Source: Ashinkailepas kermadecensis
Taxonomy: Eukaryota; Arthropoda; Thecostraca; Neolepadidae
DNA: 64,000 nt
Direction: 5' to 3'
Assembly: GCA_034440615.1 (NCBI GenBank)
Contig: JAOTOM010004043.1
Location: forward strand, 107,501 to 171,500
Both the position numbers and the translations under genes were made by a program. Under the pieces are notes generated by a model. It searched no databases and had not been told where the DNA came from. It was given only the letters and a program-made list of their open reading frames with translations. Numbering within the stretch: position 1 is the first letter of the stretch; every line of letters starts with the position of its first letter. Positions 1 through 11,769 of the stretch are shown one piece after another.

Positions 1-1057
1 TGTCGTGAATGCTTGTGAGGTGCATGCCAGGTTCATTCAACCAGATACCGTCATCTGACGCTGCGAAGCTGCATGCTTCCGACCAGTTCTCTTCTTTCTT
101 TGCCAACTGCTAACATAAGAGCTGGTCAGTTTGACTCTCTCAGGTATTACTGAGAAACTACTTTCACTTGCGGGCCGGGCCGCATATCTCTGCGCTGCGA
201 TGAACGCCAAATGATCTCTAATCGCCGTGGCGTGAAATCCGCCACGACTTTTCCTTGTTGTGCAGCGCCGACTGAGGTCCGGTGTTATGGAGCTGGTAGC
301 CTCAGCCATTGCATGCCAGCTTAATTTTTCCAACTGTGATTCCAGCTGCATTCGGGAGATTCACGAGGGAACAAGCCTGGGCCCAATAGCAGGCAATCAT
401 GTTCAAATTATGTCATCAGCTCCATGGACGGCTAGGCAGTTACCTACATAAATCAGTAGTTTGTCATTCGCTACTCAGCTTGAATACGATTGCGGTAGCT
501 GACCACGGCGGACTTCCCAGGCCTACTCACGTGATCACCAAGTGAGTGACCACCCAGTGACCATTGCAGAGGCACTGGCGCTGGAATGGTCACCCAGGAG
601 CCGTGCAATGGTCACCTTGTGAGTGTGCAAACGATCACGGAGTGACCGTTTTCTAGTAATTGAACGTCCCTTTGCGTATTCGTGTGGGCACGTCGTTTTA
701 AAATACGTTCCTACCAACTACGTACCAAATACGTTTGATCTCACTCACGTACGTCAGTGGGAGAAACAGCGTTGAATTCCGGGAGTATCCTCATGGGAGA
801 GCTTCATGTTCCTAACCGTCTGTGGTAGGGCGCGCGTTACATGGGTCAGCAATTCCATCTGACAGCCGGAAGGAGATGGCTTCAACTACCTGGGTCATGC
901 TGGTGTACTAACCCTCGCCTTGCTGGCAGGGGGAGGGCTCTCGAGATCCCCCTGTCAGATTTTTCCGCGATGGCGGCCGACTGGGTAGACGCAGAGACAC
1001 CACCTTTTCCACATTATTATGCATCTGTTTTGCATATTTTGTAAGCATTTCACGTCC
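1..1057. other. Non-coding stretch with no clear gene
   Basis: No supported coding region was found. The only structure seen is a perfect 12-bp inverted repeat (GTGACCATTGCA at 557-568 and its complement at 604-615) inside a patch rich in GTGACC/GGTCAC words. Confidence 0.5.
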
Positions 1058-1562
1058 AGGTCAACAAAGGTCATTGACCTTGAACGGGTCGAAGGGAGTG
1101 AGTGTGATGTTCCAAAATATTCGAAGTGCCGTCAATCAGAGTAGCCGCAACGTATAGCCACCAAACTTGGAGCATGCTGTCCTTTCATCAAGACGAACAA
1201 ACTCCTATCTGAAGGTGTGCATTAAGGTCAAGGTTACTGACCTGAGGTCAGGTCAATTTCCGCATATTTTGTCCTGTATTCAGAAGGGAAAATTCGATTT
1301 GGGGGGTAAGTTCTCACGCCAGGAATGATCCAGGGCATGCAATAAGCATTCTGGCTTAATTTATGTGCCAAAGGTCAATGACATCAGGTCAAGTCACTTA
1401 TGTATATTCTACACAATGCCATCTTATGCAGAATGTTGCTGTTCCTCGCCAAGTGATAACTGAGTTCGGTTTCATCGCTGCCTAAGCCGTGCGACATGAG
1501 ATTGGACGATAAACGAATGACTTGAGATGATCTGACCTCGATCAAGCTGATCTGATTGACCT
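1058..1562. other. Cluster of AGGTCA nuclear-receptor half-sites
   Basis: Eleven exact AGGTCA/TGACCT hexamers occur at 1058, 1068, 1075, 1225, 1238, 1245, 1250, 1372, 1386, 1533 and 1557. Positions 1058-1073 form a direct repeat with 4-base spacing. Positions 1068-1080 form AGGTCATTGACCT, a perfect inverted repeat with one-base spacing, the form bound by ecdysone receptor/USP. The cluster may equally be a fragment of a dispersed repeat rich in these words; function is not shown. Confidence 0.4.
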
Positions 1563-1806
1563 TTCCTTTGAATTACTTCCCAAGCATTGCACACATAGGC
1601 GAAGGCTAAAGAGATCGGTTTATCAATTTGTGCATTGATTATTGACTATTGACCCTTCATTTAGGTCGTAATACTTTACGACCTAAATGAAGAGCAGATA
1701 CGAACAATCCGGGAGTTGGAAAGATGTACGAAAAAGCTTATCAAAGCAAGATATGCTGTGGTCTTGAACAAAATATGCCAACGTGAAAATATACTGCCAA
1801 AATACT

Positions 1807-1808
<2 letters not shown>

Positions 1809-1864
<56 letters not shown>
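1809..1864. repeat. AT dinucleotide microsatellite
   Basis: About 28 uninterrupted AT units lie in a locally AT-rich stretch. Confidence 0.97.
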
Positions 1865-1868
<4 letters not shown>

Positions 1869-3150
1869 CTCTATATATTCATATTTTCCTGGTACTTATC
1901 CAAGGTAAAGGTTTTAGTTGATTTATTATGATCTTTAGCAGCCTTAGCATGGCCGAAAATGGATAAATATGATGTGATATGAGCTATAGGCTATATTGAC
2001 TTGCCAATAACATTTTCCCTGTCTCTAGCATGCATAGTTTGGAGGCTGGTTTTCAAGCCTGATATTGACCTGACCTATCCTGTATTGACCCTTTTTCACT
2101 ATGATCGATATGGGCATTTATTTGTTTTTTTTTGCAAAACAATGTCGAAAGAACACAAGCTGTGTCTTTGCAGTAATTTCCAGGGACTTAAGTCAGGGCC
2201 CATATGTTACCCTCATGAGGCCTCTGCTCTGGTGGTGACCTCATTATCATTCAAAATGCAAATCTTAGGAATGCTTGGGGCTCTCCATGACCAGAATTTT
2301 CAAACGGTGTTCTGCATTTCATCCTAGCATACGTAGATCGGAAGTTAGAAAGGGGCTTTCAAGAGCCCCCCCCCCCCTCCCCCGGCCCGACACGGTGAGA
2401 GTTGAAGGTGCGCTGAGCATTCCGTTAAAGCTATTCCACTGAACTGGATATCCGCGATGGGAGGTGGCTTCAAGTTCTATGCAACATCTCCCGCATGACA
2501 TGAGCCGTGAACCTGTAAAGCTACCACAGCAACAGTCGACTTCACACATTTCTCGCAACGTGCTTCTACGTTCATTCGCATACGGCATGAACAATACCGC
2601 TTCACCGGCTGCACGATCAGCACTTGAGGTTGCGAGCCAGCCGCTTCGTTACAGCTGAAGCGTGCACATGGAAGCGGCTGGTGATGCTTGCAGTTACGCT
2701 CGGTACGGCGGACACGCCAGTGAAGCCACTCTATCAGCGGTGCCGGCGTGGTGTGAGTCCAATCAGCGGGCTCGCGCCAGCCGGCCGGCCGCTGTCGTAT
2801 TCAGCACGCGCGGCCCGATGTCCATCAGTGTCGGCGGACCACCCGTCGATATCAATTGCGATATATGCTTATTGACGCGCGATAAAGACTTCAGATATAC
2901 CTCGCTTCAGAACTAGCTGTCGGGTTCACACGAGCCGCCTGCGGCTCCGGTCGAAAGGGCATCGATGTGGCCGTTCGGCGGTATCACCATAAGACACGTG
3001 TGCGAACGATATCGACGATAGGAATTCGATGGCGGTCGAGTCGTAAAAGTGCTCAGCTGATGGCCAGCCTGCACGCGCACGTCGCGGTGCCGCTCAAAGT
3101 GCAGCCGCGTCGCAGGATGGTCGCTGTGTGTTGTGGGCCAAGGTCTTCAC
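1865..3150. other. Non-coding stretch, AT-rich turning GC-rich
   Basis: I see no gene. It holds a short poly-C run at 2369-2380, and base composition rises to GC-rich from about 2640. Confidence 0.5.
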
Positions 3151-3479
3151 CTGTGGCTGGCGGTGTTCCGTGTGGACTGTGGAGCCGGTGGCGCCCCTGC
3201 TGCAGCCGCTGTGACCGGCGGTGCTCTGTGTGGACTGTGGAGCCGGTGGCGGCCGCTGTGACCGGCGGTGCTCCGTGTGGACTGTGGAGCCGGTGGCGCC
3301 CCTGCTGCAGCCGCTGTGACCGGCGGTGCTCTGTGTGGACTGTGGAGCCGGTGGCGGCCGCTGTGACCGGCGGTGCTCCGTGTGGACTGTGGAGCCGGTG
3401 GCGGCCCCTGCTGCAGCCGCTGTGACCGGCGGTGCTCTGTGTGGACTGTGGAGCCGGTGGCGCCCCTGCTGCAGCCGGC
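3151..3479. repeat. GC-rich minisatellite, about 47-65-bp units
   Basis: Roughly seven units share GGACTGTGGAGCCGGTGGCG and a GTGACCGGCGGTGCT block. Alternate units contain an extra CCTGCTGCAGCC piece, which gives a higher-order long/short pattern. Both strands are open, but the peptides are pure repeat. Confidence 0.9.
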
Positions 3480-3607
3480 TAATCACTCTTGTCCACGGCG
3501 GCTGCCGCCGGCCTCCGGGTCGGATGACAGCACCAACGCATTCCTGAGCGGGATCCGGCTGTGCCAGTGGTGTGTCTCTTCAGGCCAATGCCTGCCCCGC
3601 CCGCTGA

Positions 3608-3812
3608 GAGGGTCGACGGAAGCACACTGGAAGGGTCGTCTGAGGGTCGACGAGAGCACACTGGAGGGGTCGTCTGAGGGTCGACGAGAGCATACTGGAG
3701 GGGTCGTCTTAGGGTCGGTGGGAGCACACGGGGGTGTGGGGGGGGGGGGGTCGATGGGAGCACACTGGAGGGGTCGTCTGAGGGTCGACGGGAACACCCT
3801 GGACGGGTCGTC
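3608..3812. repeat. 34-bp minisatellite
   Basis: About six units of the form GGGTCGACGAGAGCACACTG plus GAGGGGTCGTCTGA. One unit is interrupted by a G run at 3740-3750. Confidence 0.88.
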
Positions 3813-4613
3813 TGACACGGATGCAGGAGCCGTTGTCCCGGCACGCTTACGTACAGCCCATACGTCACTCACTGCCATGTTATGATCTGGACGAGATCAG
3901 TGTACAGACGCTGTAATGAGCCACTCACGGTGTGATGTGTTATCACTTCTCGTTGCTGTGAACAGGAACGGGTCCAGCAGTGCCCGAATGTATTCTCAGT
4001 TGGGTGGTGTGTGCAAATAAACCGTGCTTTTTTCCTTTAAAAATCCGGATAAAGATATTCAAGTTGTTCAATTTGTATACAACTACAACTGTATAAGATA
4101 ATTCCAGTTTTGTGTAGTGCCAAACAGCACCATGCACAGCTGAAAAGAAGGGACTTAACATTGCTTATATTTTGTATTGCATGAGTATCTGGGATGCAAT
4201 AGATGTGATGCAGTAAAAGATGCAAATATGAAGTAAAATGTGTTCAGGATGTAGACATTCGTCCTATAACATGTTATTCCTGACTTCAAGTTTCAAATTT
4301 CGACGCGGTAAGGTCGAACTTGAGGGAGGCTTGACGGTCGAACACTTCAAACTTGCGGGATGCTTCCAGATATTTTCGTCGACTATTCGGTCTGTCAATG
4401 CAAAATATACGGATTCTTCGCCAAAATGAGTTTCCAAACCGTATACTCGAGAAGGCGAAAGTAGTGAAAAAAGTCACAATGACTTATCCATTTGTAATCA
4501 GTGCTTTGGGCGGTTAGTTGAGAGTTGTCAATTTCCTCATCGTCACTGAATGACCGATATCTGATGGACACGACAAAATCCCGAATGAATAAAATAATAG
4601 AATAGTTGGATGA

Positions 4614-4892
4614 TACACACCGAGGTGCTCACTTGAAGAGTCGCCTGGTGTACTGAGGTGCTCACTTGAAGAGTCGCCTGGTGCACTAGGCTGCTCGTTG
4701 AAGAGTTGCCTGACGAGATTGGAAGGCTAATTATAGGCCCGCTGCAGCTTCTCAGGTCAGTGACAGCGGTTTTGGTGAGTGTCCGACATGTGATGGAGTC
4801 GTGTCGGTCAACTGTCGCCTGGTGGCACTCTTCGGTCAGTCAGGCGTGCAGCTCGCCTGGTGGCACTCTTCGGTCAGTCAGGCGTGCAGCGG
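4614..4892. repeat. Two short tandem duplications
   Basis: A 33-bp unit (GAGGTGCTCACTTGAAGAGT...) is repeated about 2.3 times at 4614-4694. A 38-bp unit (TCGCCTGGTGGCACTCTTCG...) is repeated twice at 4815-4890. Both contain CGCCTGGTG. The surrounding 3.8-5.1 kb shows no gene. Confidence 0.8.
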
Positions 4893-5149
4893 CGAGCAGC
4901 GCCTGCAACACTTCAGTCCTGATGCGTTTCCAGAGGTGGGCACACCGGTGAGACGAAATCGACCGCCACGTCATGGCTTAGCTCTTAGAGTACTTCCTCA
5001 TGTGAAAACTCCTGCTAAATATACGCCTGTCGTGCCGACCATTTAGTGGTCTCGACTTGTGCAGTCACACGGGCGCCCGTGTAAAGCTGACGATATTCCC
5101 AGTTCGAGGTACGGCTGTGCAGTCGATACTGGATACTGCCGCAATCTGC

Positions 5150-5400
5150 TGTGCCGTCTGCACGGATGTGGGATGTGAGCTGCTGCGCCGTCTGTACGGA
5201 TGTGGTACGCGAGCTGCTGCGCCGTCTGTACGGATGTGGGATGTGAGCTGCTGCGCCGCTGTTCGGATGTGGGATGTGAGCTGCTGCGCCGTCTGTACGG
5301 ATGTGGTACGCGAGCTGCTGCGCCGTCTGTACGGATGTGGTACGCGAGCTGCTGCGTCGCTGTTCGGATGTGGGATAAGAGTTGCTGCGCCGTCTGCGTT
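5150..5400. repeat. Minisatellite with CTGCTGCGCCGTCTGTACGG unit
   Basis: About seven units of 33-36 bp, each consisting of GAGCTGCTGCGCCGTCTGTA and a CGGATGTGGGATGT or CGGATGTGGTACGC variant block. Open on both strands but repeat-only. Confidence 0.9.
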
Positions 5401-6764
5401 GTCCGTGTTGTCTGGCGGCGCGATTGCACCCCACAGAGAGACACGGGGAGTGGGGCGGGGCTGCTGTCGCGCCATGTCCCGGCCACAGGCACCTTGCTGA
5501 CACAGCCGACCGGCTGCGGATCGTGACTGACGGCTCGCGGCGGCCGGAGCGGAGCGGAGCGGTGGACCGCTGCACCGTGCGCTCACTCTGCTGACCTCTG
5601 CAGCTCGTGCTGACCTGCCAGCACGCCCGCGGCGGTCGTTAGGTCCGACTACCACGGCTCATTACAGTCACCTGATGAATGTTCCAGAGTGCTAATGGAA
5701 GTGCTCGTGCATTATACCCACCTGCCGATCCCCCCCCCCCCCACTCCCCGTCAGCAAATCATCGGCGGTGTTTCAATGGATGCTGGTCGACATCCTCTCC
5801 TTGTTTGCCACACTCGAGCTGTGGTGATGTAGCAACACTGACTGGAAGAGTGACCTCGAGCTGAAGCTGGTGTCAGTTGGCAAAGAGTCGCTTGGCAACC
5901 GACTGGCTGCATTCTTCATGACCGGTGGAGCCGTCCTGGTGGCACCACCCGCCGTACAATAACCATATCACTGAGGCCTCCCCCCGTGCGCCATCGACCT
6001 AGCCAGCTGACATCCCCACCCCCGGAACTCCCGCCGTGTCCCGCCCGCATGGCAGCGGGCCTGACACGCCGTGTTGAGTGCTGACGTTGGGCTCGATGGA
6101 AAGGTGGAGCAGAGAGTCGCCTGTTGGCTGCTGCTGCCTGTTGGCGCTCTGGTCTTCTGCTGCATCGGCGCCGACGAACGACGGCTGTGGCGTGACTGGT
6201 CGGTTCGTGACTCGTGCCGGCTCGCACGGCTCCGACACGCGCCGACCGACACGCGGGCCGTCCGGCGCGTGGCGGTCCGAGTGTGTGTCGATAGCTCGGC
6301 TGGACCAGGCCACAGCCGGCCGGACCGGACCAAGCCAGCCACACCGAACCACGGCCAACCAGTGATACATTATTCGTGAAATAGGGTGGAATATACCACT
6401 TTCTGAACACTCAATCGACATTCACGCTCTCGATAAGGGATGGTGATGCACAAACATTTTGCAAACACAATTTCAGGTCAAGGGATTACCTATAATGTAA
6501 TATGGCATACAACACCAGTTTATTGCATGCATATGTTTTCTTCCTATCCAGAATACAGCTCTTTCTAAATTATAAATATGAAAACCAATTATAAAAGTAT
6601 AGTCATGAGTACGCCATTGGCTCAAATTTGAGTCTAAAAGACATCAAAAGCATTTTAAAAGACACTAATTCCACGGTAAATTTCGACATCCTATTGTGCT
6701 CGTTTCGACATCTCACACCTAACGAAAAACCATTATTTAACACTGCGGCCAACAGACCGGACTA
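5401..6764. other. GC-rich then AT-rich stretch without a supported gene
   Basis: Open frames on both strands at 5.9-6.4 kb overlap one another and have no recognisable domain. A poly-C run lies at 5731-5743. The 6.4-6.75 kb part is AT-rich and featureless. Confidence 0.45.
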
Positions 6765-6932
6765 AGCTGGCCGGACCGAACCACAGCTGACTGATCGGAC
6801 CAGGCCGGCCAGACCGGACCACCACCAGCCGGACTGAGCCACAGCCGGCTGGACCAAACCACAGGCGGTAGAACTGGGCCACAGCCGGCAGGACTGGACC
6901 ACAGTGGGCCTGACCGGACCAAGCCGGTCGAC
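6765..6932. repeat. Degenerate GGACC(A/G)..CACAGCCGG minisatellite
   Basis: Six or more degenerate units combine GGACCGAACCACAGC-like and CCGGCTGGACCAAACC-like words. A short related patch lies at 6300-6350. Confidence 0.75.
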
Positions 6933-7416
6933 TGCCGAGCCGTGCTCAGGCCCGTTATGGGGAGATGTGGGGGCGGTGTCAGCCGGGAATGCTCCTCGGT
7001 GCCGATCCGTGCGCCCCACGACATTGCAGGGTTGAAGACCATCGCCCACGCTCAGTGACCCCGTGTCAGACGGCACAGCCTAGTCGGAATTCTCCTGGTA
7101 ACTCGCTACCCCCGTGCACCTTCGGGTCAAGAGCAGCTACCATGCGACCGGGAGTACCTCGCGGCACGCGTCTGTAGTCCGGCCACGTGTCGGTCGGTGG
7201 GTGGGCCGTTCGGCGCCGTGGAACGCCAGTATATCTTCTCGGATATGACGTATGCTAACGACCGCGGCGCATTTCCAGTCGGCGCCGGTCGCTTCCGTAA
7301 ATGTCAGCCGCCAGCTTTAGCAGCTGCGTCACAGCTGGCGCGCCTGCCGCACGCCGCGAGCTGGTGACGAGGAGGTGGAGGAGGAGCTGACGGCTGGAGC
7401 CGGCAGCGCGTCACGC

Positions 7417-8144
7417 CACGTCACATCACGTCACGGCACGTTACGTCAAGGTCAATGAGGGTGCACTCCGGCGATCTGGCTGTATAGCCAGGCGAGCGGC
7501 GCTGGACAGCGTTGACTGGCCAGTGAAGCACGACAAACCCCATCCGACCCGACACCAGCCGGAGGGGCGGCGAGAAGACCCGGCCGGCCGGGCAGCAGAC
7601 CCGAGCAGAGGAGCTGGTGATGCCAGTAGATCAGCATAGGAGCTGGTGGAGGAGGTGCGAGGCTCATCCCACCTGGTGACCGGGGCCGGTACCTGCTGAC
7701 CGTGACCAGTACCCGCAGAGTGGGACCAGTACCTGCTGGCCATCATCAGTACCTGCTGGCCATGATCAGTATCTGCTGACCATGGTCGGCACCTGCTGGC
7801 CATAGCCAGTACCTGCTGACAATGACCAGCACCTGGCAGGCAGTTGCTAGTAACACCGAGCCCGTTCGTCGTTGTCGATGCTGCTGACGGATGTCGTTTC
7901 CCACGCATTACCGGCGGCGACAGTGCGGCCTAACGTTGATTGGATTGGAACTTGTGTGACGACTGCGCCTGCTCGAGTCTGCTGCCCGGGCCGCCCCTCC
8001 GGCTGGTGTCGGGTCGGATGGGGTTTGTCGTGCTTAACTGGCCAGTCAACACTGGCCAGCGCCGCTCGCCTGGCTATACAGCCAGATCGTCGGAGTGCAC
8101 CCTCATTGACCCTGACGTAACGTGCCGTGACGTAGTGTGACGTG
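7417..8144. repeat. Long inverted repeat with 0.36-kb loop
   Basis: The left arm (7417-7608) and right arm (7969-8144) are reverse complements over about 175 bp with few mismatches. The left arm has one extra block of about 17 bp near 7571-7587. The loop (7609-7968) contains a small minisatellite. Transcribed on either strand it would fold into a long hairpin. It could be a foldback transposon or a hairpin-RNA locus; no coding is evident. Confidence 0.88.
7683..7835. repeat. 25-bp minisatellite in the hairpin loop
   Basis: About six units of CAGTACCTGCTGGCCATGAT type with alternating GACC/GGCC variants. Confidence 0.85.
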
Positions 8145-8184
8145 CCACCAGGCTGGTTACTACGCCGACGTCTGCATACGTTTT

Positions 8185-8348
8185 GGTTGGTTGGTTATTG
8201 GTTTTACGACACGTCGACCGTTGAGTCATGTAGCGTCGCCAATCTCTCACGCCGATTGGTCGCGGGCGAAGGGTAGCGACAGGTGAGACTGGAACCCACA
8301 ACCTTTCGATTGTGAGACGAGCATCTTACCCCTAGACCACTCGTCCCC
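8185..8348 (-). mobile_element. tRNA-derived SINE, full length (family A, copy 1)
   Basis: Read on the minus strand, the element starts with a tRNA-like head holding a pol III box A (TGGTCTAGGGG, complement of 8329-8339) and a box B (GGTTCCAGTCT, complement of 8286-8296). It continues into a body with CGACCAATCGGCGTGAGAGA and ends GTCGTAAAACCAATAACC. It is flanked by a perfect 12-13-bp duplication (TGCATACGTTTT at 8173-8184 and 8349-8360). The anticodon arm resembles tRNA-Val(CAC), an inference. It is about 95% identical to the copy at 47378-47540. Confidence 0.93.
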
Positions 8349-8360
8349 TGCATACGTTTT

Positions 8361-10698
8361 GAACGTAGGATGATGTGAAGACTGGTATAGAGTGTAGGCG
8401 TGGCAGATGTGTGGCTGTCCCGATCCTTTTCCTTGCAATTTGTTCCCTTTCTCCGTGTGAAACAGCGTCTGCTGTCAAGTCTATGCGAGACGTAGCGGTC
8501 CCTTCCTCCGTATAGAACAGCGTCTGCTGTGAAGTCGAGACGAGACAGCGGTTCAGACGAATGGAGGAAGTCTCTTCGTTTCTGTACTCAGAAATATATT
8601 TTTATTTTGCTTTTTCGCTCTGCGCGTCTGCCTTACATTTTTTTTTTGTTGAAAGGAGGACGGACATGGCGGTTTAAGTATTGGCAAGCCACCATGCGCG
8701 CTAGACCACGTAGGGACAGCGCGAAGCGCGCATCGACATCAGTCCGTGCGTAGAGTGGGGGAGATGCGTTGGAGGGGCGCTCTGGAGACGGAGGCCGGTG
8801 TCAGCATCCCTCAGCTCCGGGATGACCTCTGTGACATTTGTGACACGGTCGGCGGTTGTGCGGGGGAGAAGCGGGAGGTCAGGTGCAGAGGGGAGGAGAG
8901 ATGTGACCCGTAGGTGAACTGCGATTCCAACTGAGTGGAATACCCGTCAGCGTAGTCAGCGGATGTGCTAGGAGGGGAGGTGGAGAGGTCTGGTGCCGGG
9001 GGCACGTGGTCAGTGGGCCGTGAAGGTATCTCGGGGTATAAAGCGTGCCGCAGCCGCCCTCTTTCTTCACTTCAGTCTTTCTCACAACTGTGACACGTCT
9101 CCGGGGGCCTCCGTGCCAAATAGCCTTGTCCAAACAAACAAGACGCCCCCGGGCGGTGCGCTGCGGCGCGTTCCGCCGCACCGGGGTCGACCTTCTGACC
9201 GGCGCGGTCGGGGTACGGAGGAGCTGTGCGCGCGAGGCATCGGCACCGAACTGGATCGCACTGCGGGCTGCGGCAGAGATGGAAGATATGATAACCAACA
9301 AGCGTTGCTGTTGCAAATCACGCGATGTGGTGCAAGCCGACAGAAAATCGATGATGCCTGGCATGCCAAATATGCAGCGATGCGCATTAAAAGGAAATTG
9401 GTTTTGTAACGTCCAAAAGAGTAAATAATTATGCACGTGCAATACCGGTAACCGTATGTTCTCCATGCACGGTTTGTGTTTGCAGTACAGGTGCAATTAT
9501 TTCCATCAAATCGTTTTGGTGCGGAAGCGACCCATAAGAAACATTGTAGATGGTAAATGATTATCAGTTGACACTGTCTAATTATTGCGCATCAGAACTG
9601 CTATACCACTGTTTTCGATAGTTGTGGGTCACATGCCGTAACCTCGAAATACCTGTATCTCTGCTAAGGTATGACAACTTAGATCATTCGCGAACATTTC
9701 TGCCCATATTTATTCCTCTTGAAGACTTCGGTTCCACCGTTTGGGCATAATTATTTCATATCTCATACATTATTTTCTCTTATATAAATATTTGACGCAT
9801 TTTCTGCCCAGCCCATTTTCAGGCCGCTATTTTTGTCTGTTGCCGTTCTGAGGCAGAGTTAGCGAAATCCGTGTCGACGTTCAACACGATTTGGCCATGG
9901 CCATGGCCATGGACCATGGAATAATCTATAATTATTGAGGGCCTCTGGTGACATCCGGGGTGGGAAGAACCCCCTTCGGTGACATAGACAACTTTAGACA
10001 AGCTTAGCGCTGACTTAAGGGAAATCATAGGATGGTTGGGAAGAACTCATACACATAGGGAAGCATTTCATTGCTTAACTTTTGGTCTGAAAATTAGTAC
10101 CTGGAAAACGGAATGAAACGGCAAATATACTCACACATGCATATGTGCATTAATTCATATTAAATTGATGCGGAATGTTTCACTCCACAGCGGGTCGTTG
10201 CTCGTCTGCAACTTTCCTCTTCAGACGACAGTTATGAGACAAATACTTTCTTCCGTCATGTGCGCATGAACTGCCATGAACGGCGTGGGTTGTGAATGGC
10301 GGTGGTACTAAAATCTACGAATAGATGGCACTAATATCTGCCAATAGATGGTAGACAAGATGAGCATGTCCAATCCGATGCGAACTACAAATCAAGTTGC
10401 AGTTGTTTCAGCACAGTGCTGATATCCAAGGAGTTCACGCAAAGAACGTCGTGAGATTCTTCCGTTGGTTCGTGTAGTATATCTCTAGGAGACGAAGACA
10501 CTAGACGTTTCTGAGACACTATGTGTTTCATCGCCCCATATGCCATTCAGTGAACACGCCATATGCCATCCAGACCATATGTGTGAGATATATCCGAAAT
10601 GCTTGAAATATTATTACTGAATGATATTCTTCATGCTGCCAAAAAGTATGCTACCGTCAAGGATAGTATATGAAATAGTATACTTCAAAGACGTGCAT
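8361..10698. other. Stretch without a supported gene
   Basis: No domain was recognised. A TATAAAG at 9037 with TCAGTC at 9072 looks promoter-like, but the spacing is poor. A short CATGGC palindromic run lies at 9895-9920. The part from 9.4 to 10.7 kb is AT-rich and featureless. Confidence 0.4.
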
Positions 10699-10812
10699 GC
10701 TTTCGTTTGCAGTCTGCCAGGCCGCACGTTCGCAGACCAACGAGATCAATGTGATATTTTTTATATATGCCCTGTCCCTGAGTCGCAATCATTCACGAGA
10801 CCTGGACGGTAC
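10699..10812 (+). pseudogene. Possible fragment of a chitin-binding (peritrophin-A/CBM14) domain
   Basis: An open frame encodes AFVC, GRTFADQRDQCDIFYIC and PVPESQSF. The pattern C-x-G-x-FAD-x(4)-C-x-x-FY-x-C is that of the first half of a peritrophin-A domain, a secreted chitin-binding module common in arthropods. The last conserved CP.GL...C segment is missing; the frame runs into a dispersed repeat at 10815. A plausible acceptor (ctttcgtttgcag) ends at 10716, but no good donor follows. It could be a decayed exon of another gene nested in the locus, or chance. Confidence 0.35.
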
Positions 10813-10814
10813 GG

Positions 10815-10873
10815 AGGGGGGGCAGTGATTTTTAGAGGCGTGCCCGGCCATGAAGGTCATTTGCGCCGCCTTT
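10815..10873. repeat. Dispersed repeat, copy 1 (second copy 62442-62500)
   Basis: A G run followed by AGTGATTTTTAGAGGCGTGC and a block ending AAGGTCATTTGCG(C/T)CGC is shared, with few mismatches, with 62442-62500 in the same orientation. Family not recognised. Confidence 0.8.
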
Positions 10874-11116
10874 GGACGGTACCGATCTGGCCGCTCCATG
10901 TCGTCTACCGATCGTGAGCTATTCCAAGGCATCGTTGACTCAATCTTCCGTGCCGCCGAGGATTTCGATATCCTATCTTGTATCGGCACCCCGCCATGGG
11001 CTTTTTGCGAGAGTAATAACACGGCTGCGGCGCGGCGGAGGAGCGCGCCGATATCGACAATGCGCTGGCATGGCACTGGGCGTGGGAACTGGTCGTGATG
11101 CTGCGGCAGTCTGGCG

Positions 11117-11305
11117 TTGGGAACAGCTGTGGTCAGAGCTGGTCTCTGGTAGGGAGCACGGAAGGGAACAGCCGGGGTCAGGACAGGTCTGAAGTTGGGG
11201 GTAGGGAGCATTGTAGGGAACAACCACGGTCATGGTTGGTCTGGGATTGGGAGCAGGGTAGGAAACAACTGGGATCACGACTGGTCTCGGGTTGGTGGGC
11301 GGGAA
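11117..11305. repeat. Degenerate minisatellite of about 55 bp
   Basis: Roughly four diverged units of the form GGGAACAGCTGTGGTCAGAG ... GGTCT ... GTAGGGAGCA lie just upstream of plexin exon 1. Confidence 0.75.
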
Positions 11306-11586
11306 TTGGATAGGGGGGAGGGGAGAGAGAGTTAACTACGGACATTACCAGCCGGCTTAGTCAAATTAAAAGCAACGAAAGCAAATGCAAACTACGAGCC
11401 GTCAAATGTGAAGGACCATACGCCGGTGGCGGTTGCCCGTGGCCGCCACAACTATCCGACACCTGGCCGGACGACGTAGCCTTGTGGTCTGAAGTCGTGT
11501 CTGACACCTGACCTCCACCAGTGCCGGTCTGCACCGCACTTGACCGCGCCGTCTGGACGTCAGTACAACTGGTGACCGTGTTGCAG

Positions 11587-11727
11587 ATCGTGGTGGAGCC
11601 GCTCTCGGACGGCAAGATCTCGGCGGCCGAGTACGGCGAGCTGACTGTGCGCCAGGGCAGCCGCGTGCAGGCCGACCTCAGACTGGACACCATGCGCCAC
11701 CACCTCTACGTGATGACCGAGAAGCGG
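11587..11727 (+). CDS. PlexB: Plexin (PlexB-like) internal exon 1 of 4: C-terminal part of the semaphorin domain
   Basis: This 47-codon exon begins in phase 0 after a cag acceptor ending at 11586 and ends with the codons for MTEKR before a GTGAGT donor at 11728. It encodes the last blade of the plexin semaphorin propeller. The stretch EYGELTVRQGSRVQADLRLD followed by HHLYVMTEKR matches the family's pattern of a strand, an 'opened with / up to' loop and the H-L-Y/F-V-M-T-x-K motif just before the PSI domain. Plexins are single-pass receptors for semaphorins in axon guidance; the sema domain is the extracellular ligand-binding part. The preceding coding exon was not found in bases 1-11586 and may lie outside. 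The start is an internal splice site; bases 11521-11586 are also open but have no plexin similarity. Confidence 0.85.
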
Positions 11728-11769
11728 GTGAGTTCACGGCGCTGGCGGGCCACAAACAGCTTCTGCTAA

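Noticed and set aside
9030..9080. TATAAAG with a downstream TCAGTC as a core promoter
   Set aside because: Spacing (about 37 bases) is longer than normal, and no convincing gene follows.
11521..11586. Upstream extension of plexin exon 1
   Set aside because: The frame is open, but the peptide does not resemble the sema domain; a cag acceptor at 11586 fits the family boundary better.
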